From: an uncultured Collinsella sp.
GTDB taxonomy: Bacteria > Actinomycetota > Coriobacteriia > Coriobacteriales > Coriobacteriaceae
Assembly (NCBI GenBank): GCA_900544755.1
Contig: UQWQ01000014.1
Coordinates: 1-30,196 of the forward strand
Length of the DNA: 30,196 nt
Reading direction: 5' to 3'
Positions 7,092-13,904 of this stretch are shown here, piece after piece. Under the pieces are notes generated by a model that worked only from the letters and a program-made list of their open reading frames with translations, was not told the DNA's origin and did no database searches. Position 1 is the first letter of the stretch; the number at the start of each line of letters is the position of its first letter. Position numbers and translations under genes: made by a program.

Positions 7092-8393
7092 ATGGACCAG
7101 GCGCAGACGAGTGACGACGCTCCCCTGCTCACGCACAGCACTCCTCAATCGGAGCAAACCACGCTCCTGGCTCAGCAAAAACCTCTCGTGACCATCGTGC
7201 ACGCCTCCGTTGGCTCGGGCCACAAGGCCGCCGCAAATGCGATAGCGCAGGCCTTCGACCTCATCCGCGGCACCAATGGCATCCCCGAGGATGTTGAGAT
7301 TGAAGTGCTCGATATCCTTGATTTTGGACGTATTAAATTCGACGGTAATAAGACCGCGGCTTCTTTTACGGGAGCCACGCGCCCCATTTACGACCTGACC
7401 TGGAGATATACACTTACGGGACATCTTCTCTGGGGTGGCGGCACGGCATGGTCGCGAATCATGTTCCCCGCCTTCAACGAATATATTCGTAGCCGCAGGC
7501 CCATAGCCGTGGTCGCAACGCACATCACAGCAGCCAATGTTGCCGTGGGTGCCCGCATAATTACGGGTATCGATTATCCAGTCATCTGCGTACCGACCGA
7601 CTACGAAGTCGAGGGCTGGTGGCCCCACAAGGACACCGATCTATTCTGTGTTGCCAACGAATTTATGTCCGAAACGCTGCGTCCGCGCAAGGTGCCCGAG
7701 GCAAAGATTCGCATTACCGGCATTCCTATTCGCGCCGGATTCGACACGGATTACGATTGCGAGGAAGAGCTAGCCAAGTTCAACCTCCCCACCGACAAGA
7801 CCGTCGTGCTGGTTATGGCCGGCGCCAGTTTACCTCAACCGTACGTCCGCTTTCGCGCGGCGATGGACCAGACCCTCCCCTTCCTACGCAGCTTTGAGGA
7901 CATGCATTTTGTCTTTTTGCCGGGCAAGGATGAGGAATACGCCGACCGCCTCAAGACGCTCTTCGACGCCATGAAACTCGAAAACGTTACGGTTCTGGAC
8001 TACGTGGACGACATGGCGGCCCTCATGCACGGCTGCGACCTGGCAATTCTCAAATCGGGCGGACTCACCGTCACCGAGTGCCTGTGCGCGCATCTGCCGA
8101 TGATCCTGCTGGGCAAGTCCTATGGCCAGGAAAAGGCCAACACCACGATGCTCACCGGCATGGGCGCCAGTATGCATGTCACCACCGCACGAGAACTCAT
8201 CGTAACCCTGCGCCACCTGCACGACCATCCCGAATCACTCAAAGCGCTACTCATCAACGGCGAAGTTCTACGCCGCCCCCACGCAGCCGAAGACATAGCC
8301 ATCGCAACCATGGAGCTCGTAGGCAAACCCCAAAAGCGCAAAAGAGCCTTTTGCCGCTTCTACTGGGGCGGAAAACCCGCGCATATCCGCTAG
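7092..8393 (+). CDS. Diacylglycerol glycosyltransferase (MGDG synthase/UgtP type)
   Basis: This is a 433-residue glycosyltransferase of the GT28 kind. The N-terminal MGDG-synthase domain contains VTIVHASVGSGHKAAANAIAQAF near residues 33-55, the acceptor-lipid half. The C-terminal donor half includes VVLVMAGASLP, then LDYVDDMAALMHGCDLAILKSGGLTVTECLC, the nucleotide-sugar-binding region. Such enzymes add a sugar from a UDP-sugar to diacylglycerol at the inner membrane face, making glycolipids and lipoteichoic acid anchors. GAAGGGGAG precedes ATG 7092. TACAAT at 7049-7054 may be its -10 box. The donor sugar cannot be told from sequence. The gene ends 13 bases before a large structured repeat that may serve as its terminator. 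Confidence 0.85.
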   Translation: MDQAQTSDDAPLLTHSTPQSEQTTLLAQQKPLVTIVHASVGSGHKAAANAIAQAFDLIRGTNGIPEDVEIEVLDILDFGRIKFDGNKTAASFTGATRPIYDLTWRYTLTGHLLWGGGTAWSRIMFPAFNEYIRSRRPIAVVATHITAANVAVGARIITGIDYPVICVPTDYEVEGWWPHKDTDLFCVANEFMSETLRPRKVPEAKIRITGIPIRAGFDTDYDCEEELAKFNLPTDKTVVLVMAGASLPQPYVRFRAAMDQTLPFLRSFEDMHFVFLPGKDEEYADRLKTLFDAMKLENVTVLDYVDDMAALMHGCDLAILKSGGLTVTECLCAHLPMILLGKSYGQEKANTTMLTGMGASMHVTTARELIVTLRHLHDHPESLKALLINGEVLRRPHAAEDIAIATMELVGKPQKRKRAFCRFYWGGKPAHIR

Positions 8394-8406
8394 CGTCTTT
8401 ATGTCC

Positions 8407-8510
8407 GCTTGCCTGCGGGAGGCCCCTATATATCATCCCGTGCTCAAACATTCTCGCTTCGCTGCGAAACTGCGCGCGGGACGATATATAGGGGCCTCCC
8501 GCAGGTAAGC
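8407..8510 (-). repeat. Structured repeat, copy 1: conserved core, paired arms
   Basis: Two 34-nt arms (8407-8440 and 8477-8510) are reverse complements except for two G-T pairs. They enclose a 36-nt core at 8441-8476. The core, read on the minus strand, matches the core of copy 2 at 8698-8742 apart from a 9-nt length difference. Inside the core, TTCGC and GCGAA can form a small hairpin. It could act as a terminator, a mobile repeat (REP or MITE type) or a structured RNA. The minus strand is chosen so that its core reads the same way as copy 2. Confidence 0.75.
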
Positions 8511-8586
8511 TGCGTTAACGTACCAGCGGCTATACCAGATTCCCCACCAGTAGAATCTGCAAAGGGGAACCAGAAAATATAAATAC

Positions 8587-8635
8587 AGTAAGTCGATGCG
8601 ACAAAGGAGGCGTCCCTTCATCGCATCGACTTACT
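8587..8635. repeat. Perfect 15-bp hairpin between the repeat copies
   Basis: AGTAAGTCGATGCGA (8587-8601) is the exact reverse complement of 8621-8635. The 19-nt loop is CAAAGGAGGCGTCCCTTCA and contains a partial inner pairing. Minus-strand sequence past the stem is AT-rich (GTATTTATATTTTC), so it may terminate leftward transcripts. It shares no obvious sequence with the two repeats on either side. Confidence 0.6.
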
Positions 8636-8665
8636 AGAAAAGTAAATATTGTTTCAAGCGAGTAG

Positions 8666-8770
8666 CCGCCCGCCCGGGGCTTACCTATATCGTTCCACGC
8701 GCAGTTTCGCAGCGAGCGAAGCGACGCGAGAATGTTTGAGCATGGAATGATATGTGTGAGAGGCGGGCGG
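8666..8770 (+). repeat. Structured repeat, copy 2, inverted relative to copy 1
   Basis: The 45-nt core at 8698-8742 corresponds to the copy 1 core on the opposite strand, with 9 extra bases. The inner arms TATATCGTTCCA (8686-8697) and TGGAATGATATG (8743-8754) pair with G-T wobbles. The outer arms CCGCCCGCC (8666-8674) and GGCGGGCGG (8762-8770) pair perfectly. The outer arms are unrelated to those of copy 1, while the inner-arm TATATCRT-YCC pattern recurs. It ends 17 bases downstream of the dut stop codon, so it may terminate that operon. Confidence 0.75.
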
Positions 8771-8787
8771 GAGGGATAAGAGCGTCC

Positions 8788-9231
8788 CTAGGCGACGCCG
8801 CTGGAGCCGAAGCCTCCTTTGCCTCGGTCGGTTTTGTCTAGTTCTTCTACTTCTACGAGGTTGACCGTGGGGACTTCTTGGATGACGAGCTGGGCGATGC
8901 GGTCGCCTTTGTTGATTTGGATGTCGTTGGTGGGATCCAGGTTGATAAGGATAACCTTGAGTTCTCCTCGGTAGTGGGCGTCAATGAGGCCCGGCGTGTT
9001 GACTATAGACAGGCCCTGCTTGATGGCCAAGCCGCTGCGGGGCTGGACGAAGCCGGCGTAGCCGTCGGGCAGGGCGATGGCCAGCCCAGTAGAGACCAGA
9101 CGGCGTTCGAAGGGCTTCAGGACGCAGTCCTCGTTGGAGCGCAAATCCAAGCCGGCATCGGTGGGATGGGCGTATTTGGGAAGCTCGAGGGTGGGGTCGA
9201 GACGCTTTATGTTGACGGTAATGTTGGACAT
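8788..9231 (-). CDS. dut: dUTP diphosphatase
   Basis: This is a 147-residue trimeric dUTPase that hydrolyses dUTP to dUMP and pyrophosphate, limiting uracil in DNA and feeding dTMP synthesis. All five family motifs are present: TDAGLDLR (24-31), PRSGL (64-68), GLIDAHYRGELKV (81-93), GDRIAQLVI (109-117) and the C-terminal RGKGGFGSSG (136-145), whose phenylalanine stacks on uracil in the family. ATG at 9231 lies four bases after the nrdR stop codon, indicating co-transcription and possible translational coupling. The operon appears to begin at the LexA-controlled yneA-like gene. A structured repeat lies just beyond the stop codon. Confidence 0.95.
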   Translation of the reverse strand: MSNITVNIKRLDPTLELPKYAHPTDAGLDLRSNEDCVLKPFERRLVSTGLAIALPDGYAGFVQPRSGLAIKQGLSIVNTPGLIDAHYRGELKVILINLDPTNDIQINKGDRIAQLVIQEVPTVNLVEVEELDKTDRGKGGFGSSGVA

Positions 9232-9235
9232 GGAA

Positions 9236-9679
9236 TCACCTTAGCTTGTCGAGCTCTTGCAGAAATTCATCGACGTCTTTGAAATCGCGGTAGACCGAGG
9301 CAAAACGGATGTACGCAACCTTGTCGATCTTGGCCAAGCGCTTGAGCACCATGTCACCCAACTCATGGGACGTGACGGCCGTCAGCGTGCGAGAGCGAAG
9401 CTCGACCTCGATGTCATCGATAATCTCATTGAGCTTCTTAGTGTCGATATCGCGCTTGATGGTGGCGCGCATCAAGCCGACAAGAAGCTTATTGCGATCG
9501 AACCGCTGCTTAGTTCCATCTGACTTAATGACCTCGATAGGGTCCTCGCATCGCTCAAACGTTGTAAAGCGGTAGTTACACGAGCAACATTCGCGACGGC
9601 GCTTAATGGTGTTATTTGACTCCTGCATACGGGAATCAACGACGCGGGTATGTGCCTTGCCGCATTTGGGACAGCGCAT
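9236..9679 (-). CDS. nrdR: Transcriptional repressor NrdR
   Basis: This is a 147-residue Zn-ribbon and ATP-cone repressor of ribonucleotide reductase genes that senses ATP and dATP. The zinc ribbon shows Cys3-x-x-Cys6 and Cys31-x-x-Cys34, with the following RFTTFERCE. The ATP-cone spans about residues 46-136 (EVIKSDGTKQRFDRNKLL at its start). Its length is usual for NrdR. AGGAGG sits four bases before ATG at 9679, but both lie in or beside a perfect 12-bp inverted repeat (9674-9717) that could hide the start codon. It lies between the yneA-like gene and dut. No nrd genes are in this window, so its targets are elsewhere. Confidence 0.96.
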   Translation of the reverse strand: MRCPKCGKAHTRVVDSRMQESNNTIKRRRECCSCNYRFTTFERCEDPIEVIKSDGTKQRFDRNKLLVGLMRATIKRDIDTKKLNEIIDDIEVELRSRTLTAVTSHELGDMVLKRLAKIDKVAYIRFASVYRDFKDVDEFLQELDKLR

Positions 9680-9717
9680 GGTACCTCCTCTTAAACGATA
9701 ACAAGGGTACCATGCGC
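9674..9717 (-). promoter_or_regulatory. Perfect 12-bp hairpin enclosing the nrdR start codon
   Basis: GCGCATGGTACC (9674-9685) and GGTACCATGCGC (9706-9717) are exact reverse complements around a 20-nt spacer. In the minus-strand mRNA the 3' arm contains the last GG of the nrdR SD and the ATG itself (9679-9677); the rest of the SD lies in the loop. The 5' arm starts 14 bases beyond the yneA-like stop codon. The fold would block nrdR initiation unless opened, for instance by upstream ribosomes. It could instead be a protein-binding palindrome. Confidence 0.65.
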
Positions 9718-9730
9718 AGCGCGATAATGA

Positions 9731-10183
9731 TTACGAACGAGCAGGAACCTTAAGATGCGCACCGGCGGCGAGCGAACCATGCTCCAGATGATTGACGCTA
9801 CGGATCATGTCGGAAGTCTCTTGCGTGGAAAGGCCTTCGATTGGATATTCTTCGGCAAGCGACCAAAGAGAATCGCCAGGCTGAACTCGAATGGTCTCGT
9901 AGGTAATGTTGGAAACGGACTCGGCATACGCGGCGTGACGAGCGCTAAAGACCGACATAGCGAGGACAAAGAAGAGCGTAAGCGCAACGGCGACGGCGAC
10001 AATCGTCGGAACCTTCAGGGCAACGCGGGCCGGCGCGACTACAGCCTGCTGATTGCGCGCAGGCTTTACGGTCAAAGGCTGAAAGCCGGAGCGGCCACCC
10101 TGAACAACCGTAAAAGTGGGTTCTGCAGGCGTCTCGAGCTTAAGGGCGAGGTTTCCCTGGACCATATTCGTTGCGTTCATCAT
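9731..10183 (-). CDS. YneA/ChiZ-like SOS cell-division inhibitor, LysM protein
   Basis: This is a 150-residue membrane-anchored protein with a cytoplasmic N-terminus of about 55 residues, one hydrophobic segment at about 59-80, and an extracellular LysM domain at about 94-147 (ETIRVQPGDSLWSLAEEYP, ending HLKVPARS). The domain order and the divergent position beside lexA match B. subtilis YneA and mycobacterial Rv2719c, which delay division during DNA damage. The promoter (TTGACA-16-GATAAT on the minus strand, 10298-10271) has a LexA box in its spacer. GAGAGGAGAAC precedes ATG at 10183; ATG 10180 is equally possible. Sequence identity to YneA looks low outside LysM, so function rests on architecture, LexA control and context. 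Confidence 0.82.
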   Translation of the reverse strand: MMNATNMVQGNLALKLETPAEPTFTVVQGGRSGFQPLTVKPARNQQAVVAPARVALKVPTIVAVAVALTLFFVLAMSVFSARHAAYAESVSNITYETIRVQPGDSLWSLAEEYPIEGLSTQETSDMIRSVNHLEHGSLAAGAHLKVPARS

Positions 10184-10251
10184 GTTCTCCTCTCGCGTGT
10201 TTTGCTGAGAACAGTTTTATCAAGCCGCGCGGACAAAAATGTCTAGCGCGA

Positions 10252-10319
10252 GAACGAATGTTCGGTTATTATTATCTTCGAACAGTTGTTCCTGTCAAGC
10301 AAAATTCGAACATTTGTTT
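10252..10319. promoter_or_regulatory. Divergent lexA / yneA-like control region with three LexA boxes
   Basis: Three Gram-positive type LexA boxes (GAAC-N4-GTTC) are visible. GAACGAATGTTC is at 10252-10263, GAACAGTTGTTC at 10280-10291, and GAACATTTGTTT at 10308-10319 has one mismatch. Box 2 sits inside the spacer of a minus-strand promoter, TTGACA (10298-10293) and GATAAT (10276-10271), 16 bases apart. Box 3 lies 24 bases upstream of the lexA start codon, so it probably governs lexA. The lexA -35/-10 is not clear. Confidence 0.88.
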
Positions 10320-10343
10320 GACATGGGTAGAGAGGATGCCCTG

Positions 10344-10988
10344 ATGGCTCGCAAAATTACCAAGCGTCAGCAGCAAATTTACGACTTCATCAAGGAATAT
10401 CAGCAGGAGAAGGGTTATCCGCCCAGCGTGCGCGAGATGGCTTCTGCCGTGGGCCTTTCCTCCCCCAGCACCGTGCACGCCCATCTCTCTGCCCTGGAGG
10501 CGCGCGGGCTACTCAAGCGCGATGCCACCAAGCCGCGCGCCCTGGAACTCTTTAACGAGGATGGTTCCTCTGTCTCAATTTCCAAATCTGACGAGCCCAC
10601 CGCACCTCGCGGAACGGTCTCGCTACCGCTCGTTGGTCGCGTCGCGGCTGGGATTCCCATTCTGGCCGAGCAGAATATCGAAGACACGTTTACTATCCCG
10701 ACCGAAATCGCCACTGATCAGGGTTCCTTTATCCTTGAGGTGCATGGGAGCTCAATGATCAATGTCGGCATCTTCAATGGCGATTACATCATCGTCCGTG
10801 AACAAAAGAGTGCCATGAACGGCGAAATTGTCGTGGCCATGATTGATGGTTCGGCGACCGTCAAGACGTTCTACAAGGAGCAGGGGCGTGTGCGCTTGCA
10901 GCCCGAGAACGACACCATGGAACCTATCTATGCAACGAATCCCGTTATCCTGGGCAAAGTCGTCGGCTTGATGCGCCGGTTCTCGTAA
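10344..10988 (+). CDS. lexA: SOS repressor LexA
   Basis: This is a 214-residue repressor and self-cleaving serine protease of the SOS response. An N-terminal winged helix-turn-helix spans about residues 2-68 (ITKRQQQIYDFIKEY, then PPSVREMASAVGLSSPSTVHAHLSAL). The cleavage site is Ala102-Gly103 (VAAGIPI). The catalytic Ser137 (HGSSMIN) and Lys174 (ATVKTFY) are present. The usual GDSM is GSSM here, which keeps the nucleophile. GAGAGGA at 10330-10336 places the start at ATG 10344; an earlier in-frame ATG at 10323 is less well placed. Three LexA boxes lie upstream, so the gene should be autoregulated. Its stop codon overlaps the next start (TAATG). Confidence 0.96.
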   Translation: MARKITKRQQQIYDFIKEYQQEKGYPPSVREMASAVGLSSPSTVHAHLSALEARGLLKRDATKPRALELFNEDGSSVSISKSDEPTAPRGTVSLPLVGRVAAGIPILAEQNIEDTFTIPTEIATDQGSFILEVHGSSMINVGIFNGDYIIVREQKSAMNGEIVVAMIDGSATVKTFYKEQGRVRLQPENDTMEPIYATNPVILGKVVGLMRRFS

Positions 10989-11692
10989 TGCAAAAACGCA
11001 TAACCATCTTTGATACCGTCCGCGGGTTTACGATGATTTCTATGGCAGGTTTTCACGCTTGCTATGATCTCGCCTACCTGTACGGCTGGGATATGCCTTG
11101 GTTTACCCAGACTGTCTTTCAAGACGTCTGGCGCGCCAGCATCAGCTGGGTATTTTTGTTTATCGCGGGTTGGATGTGCACTCTTTCGCGCAACAATATC
11201 AAACGTGCCGCCAAATACGCCTTAGCAGCACTCGTTGTCTGGTTGGCAACAACACTTGTCTCATTCGACGATTCGGTTAATTTTGGCATCATCTACTGCA
11301 TGGCCGCATGCACCGGCATCGTGGCGTTGACCGATCCCGTCCTTAAGAAGATAACGGCGAGATGGGGCATGCCCCTATGCCTTGTGTTGTTCGCCCTCAC
11401 CTGGAGCATCCCCAAAACGATCTACCCTGTCCCCTACCTGGCGTGGCTGGGATTTCCGAGCCCTGGGTTTGTCTCAGGTGATTACTACCCCATCATCCCG
11501 TTTATCTTTATGTATCTTGCAGGATACTTCGCCGCACACATAGCGCAGGGAATCGATAAGACCGTCCCCAGCTGGGCCTACGCCAACCCCCTGCCGGTGC
11601 TCGCCGGCCTTGGACGTCACGCACTCCCCTTTTATCTGCTGCATCAGCCCATCATTCTGGGCATTTTGGAGCTCGTCTACTCGGTGCGATAA
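10988..11692 (+). CDS. DUF1624/HGSNAT-type membrane acyltransferase family protein
   Basis: This is a 234-residue polytopic membrane protein with about six or seven hydrophobic segments. The N-terminus (RITIFDTVRGFTMISMAGFHACYDL) and the C-terminal LPFYLLHQPIILGILEL match the heparan-alpha-glucosaminide N-acetyltransferase-like DUF1624 family and related acyltransferases. In HGSNAT a histidine carries the acetyl group across the membrane; here the HACYDL and LLHQP histidines are candidates. The start overlaps the lexA stop by one base (TAATG), so translation is probably coupled and the gene should be SOS-inducible. The last 16 bases overlap the 3' end of hflX on the other strand. The substrate is unknown. 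Confidence 0.75.
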   Translation: MQKRITIFDTVRGFTMISMAGFHACYDLAYLYGWDMPWFTQTVFQDVWRASISWVFLFIAGWMCTLSRNNIKRAAKYALAALVVWLATTLVSFDDSVNFGIIYCMAACTGIVALTDPVLKKITARWGMPLCLVLFALTWSIPKTIYPVPYLAWLGFPSPGFVSGDYYPIIPFIFMYLAGYFAAHIAQGIDKTVPSWAYANPLPVLAGLGRHALPFYLLHQPIILGILELVYSVR

Positions 11693-12966
11693 CGCTCGAG
11701 CCGCGGTGCAATACGAGCCGGCAACTTCGCCACAATGCGAACACCGTCCTCGAGATATTCCTCATGCAGAAGGGTTCCCTGCTCATGCACCAGCGTGATG
11801 AGAGCGCCCTCGCGATACGGAATATCAGCGGAAAGCAACACATCGGTGGCAGCTGCCTCGCGAGCAATGCGATCAACGAGATCGTCGAGCCCCTCGCCCG
11901 TTTGGGCCGAGAACAGAACGGCTTCCGGATAGCGACGACGGAAACTCAATCGATCAACGCTATCGAGAAGATCGATTTTATTGAATACGGTCAGCGTTAA
12001 ACGCTCTCCGGCGCCGATCTCATCAAGCACGCGGTCGACAGCCTCCAGCTGCCGCTCATAGTCCTCGTCAGACGCATCTACGACTTTGAGAATTAGATCG
12101 GCACCCAAAACCTCGGACAGCGTCGATTTAAAGGCATCGACCAGACCATGGGGCAGCTTTTGAATAAAGCCGACGGTATCGGTAATCGTCATGCCGCGAC
12201 CGCCGGGCAGGCGATACGAACGCGTCGTCGGGTCGAGCGTAGCAAACAGCTTGTCCTGCGAAAGTACCGTAGAGCCGGTCAGACGATTGAGCAACGTCGA
12301 TTTACCGGCATTGGTATAACCGGCTAACGCGACGCGAAACGCCGGTGACTCAATGCGGTTCTTGGATTGAACATCGCGACGCTGTTCAACCTGCTTGAGC
12401 TCACGACGAAGCGCAGCGATCTTATTACGAATGAGGCGACGGTCGACCTCGAGCTGACTTTCGCCCTGACCAAAACGTGAGCCGATGCCGCCGCGCGTCT
12501 GCTCCTTGGCGAGATGGCTCCACATGCCACGCAGGCGAGGCAACAAATATTGAAGCTGTGCCAGCTGTACCTGCAGGCGTCCCTCACGCGTCTGAGCATG
12601 CAGGCCAAAGATATCTAGGATCAGTGCTGTACGATCGATAATCTTTACCGGCTCGCCCACGGCTTTCTCCAAATAGGATTGCTGCGAGGGGGTCAGGTCG
12701 TCGTCAAAAATAACGACATCGGCATCCATGCGATGCACCAGGCCGCACAGCTCTTCAACCTTACCGGAACCGATAAACGATTTAGGATACGGCTTTACCA
12801 AACGCTGCGACAAGCGTGCCACGCACTGGGCACCAGCTGTGTGGGCAAGACGCTCCAGCTCATCAAGCGAGCGATCGAGCGGCCATGCATTGTCGCACCA
12901 CTCAACACCAACTAAAATGGCACGCTCGGGCTCGGGTGCCGTGGGAACAAGGGGGAAACGGGCCAT
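11677..12966 (-). CDS. hflX: Ribosome-associated GTPase HflX
   Basis: This is a 429-residue GTPase that binds the 50S subunit and can split stalled ribosomes. The N-terminal HflX domain (about 15-200) includes the FIGSGKVEEL and LTPSQQSYLEKAV segments and the RGGIGSRFGQGESQLEVDRR linker. The G domain shows the P-loop GYTNAGKS at residues 216-223, DTVGFI at 263-268, and NKID further on. A short C-terminal domain follows. ATG 12966 overlaps the miaA stop by one base, giving tight coupling. The same miaA-hflX order is common in other bacteria. The 3' end overlaps the convergent acyltransferase gene by 16 bases, with no terminator between them. Confidence 0.95.
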   Translation of the reverse strand: MARFPLVPTAPEPERAILVGVEWCDNAWPLDRSLDELERLAHTAGAQCVARLSQRLVKPYPKSFIGSGKVEELCGLVHRMDADVVIFDDDLTPSQQSYLEKAVGEPVKIIDRTALILDIFGLHAQTREGRLQVQLAQLQYLLPRLRGMWSHLAKEQTRGGIGSRFGQGESQLEVDRRLIRNKIAALRRELKQVEQRRDVQSKNRIESPAFRVALAGYTNAGKSTLLNRLTGSTVLSQDKLFATLDPTTRSYRLPGGRGMTITDTVGFIQKLPHGLVDAFKSTLSEVLGADLILKVVDASDEDYERQLEAVDRVLDEIGAGERLTLTVFNKIDLLDSVDRLSFRRRYPEAVLFSAQTGEGLDDLVDRIAREAAATDVLLSADIPYREGALITLVHEQGTLLHEEYLEDGVRIVAKLPARIAPRLERYRTE

Positions 12967-13904
12967 TAGGCAGCCTCAATACGATGCAGGATATCCTCAA
13001 CGACCTCATCGATCGTACATTCATCCATATCAAACCACGCGATACGGTCATCACGCTTAAACCACGAAAGCTGACGCTTGGCATAACGACGCGAACGCAT
13101 CTTAATGAGTTCGCGAGCCTCATCCATGCTCATCACGCCATTGAAAGCATCGATGATCTCTTTATAGCCAATTGCCTGCATCGACGTCAGGGCATCACCC
13201 AGCCCCTGGCCCATAAGACCGCGGACCTCATCGACAAGACCCTGCTCAAACATCAGATCGACGCGCAGGTTAATGCGCTCGTAGAGCACCTCGCGATTAC
13301 GCGTCAGACCAAACCATAGGGCATGATAATGCTCGTGCGGAACACTAAACTGCGACTTTTGCTGCGCATAGGAGACGCCATCATCATGCATCTCAAGCGC
13401 GCGAATCACACGCCGCACGTTATGGGGATGAATAACAGCAGCCGATTCTGGATCGCGCTCGGCAAGCAGGGCATGCAGCTCTTCCTCGCCAATACGCTCG
13501 AAAAGCTCCTGATAGCCCGCACGGCGATCGTCCTCAAGTTCACCCGAGGGAAAGTCCATCTCATCGAGGGCAGCCTTGAGATACAGCCCCGTACCTCCGC
13601 AAAAAACCGGCAGGCAACCCGAACCAAGGAGACGTTCAACATGCGCGCGAGCGTCAGCCTGATAAAGCGCAGCAGAATATGCCACACCCGGCTCTACAAT
13701 GTCGACGAGACGCAGCGGCACCGTGCACTCATCGGGCGCCATCTTTGCGGTACCGATGTCCATGCCGCGATAGATTTGCATCGCATCGCACGACAGCACT
13801 TCGGACGAAAGACGAGCTGCCAAACGGTCGGCAACATCACTCTTACCAACCGCCGTCGGACCGACGATCGCAACGGCGGAAAGACCTGCCCCAGGAGAAG
13901 CCAT
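12966..13904 (-). CDS. miaA: tRNA dimethylallyltransferase
   Basis: This is a 312-residue enzyme that transfers the dimethylallyl group of DMAPP to N6 of A37 in tRNAs reading codons that start with U. The P-loop-like GPTAVGKS is at residues 15-22. LSCDAMQIYRGMDIGTAK is the substrate-binding region, GGTGLYLKA follows, and AIGYKEI with SRRYAKRQLSWFKR marks the C-terminal half. Its product is the substrate of MiaB, encoded immediately upstream; the two genes overlap by one base. ATG 13904 gives the usual length. Confidence 0.97.
   Translation of the reverse strand: MASPGAGLSAVAIVGPTAVGKSDVADRLAARLSSEVLSCDAMQIYRGMDIGTAKMAPDECTVPLRLVDIVEPGVAYSAALYQADARAHVERLLGSGCLPVFCGGTGLYLKAALDEMDFPSGELEDDRRAGYQELFERIGEEELHALLAERDPESAAVIHPHNVRRVIRALEMHDDGVSYAQQKSQFSVPHEHYHALWFGLTRNREVLYERINLRVDLMFEQGLVDEVRGLMGQGLGDALTSMQAIGYKEIIDAFNGVMSMDEARELIKMRSRRYAKRQLSWFKRDDRIAWFDMDECTIDEVVEDILHRIEAA

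Larger units (their letters stand above)
8394..8787. other. Gene-free interval holding structured repeats
   Basis: This stretch separates the convergent glycosyltransferase and dut genes. No credible coding sequence is visible. It holds three large fold-back structures: a repeat at 8407-8510, a perfect 15-bp hairpin at 8587-8635, and a second copy of the repeat in inverted orientation at 8666-8770. They are described separately. Confidence 0.8.

Noticed and set aside
8407..8770. Considered as a CRISPR array
   Set aside because: Only two copies in opposite orientation, with no regular spacers and no cas genes nearby.
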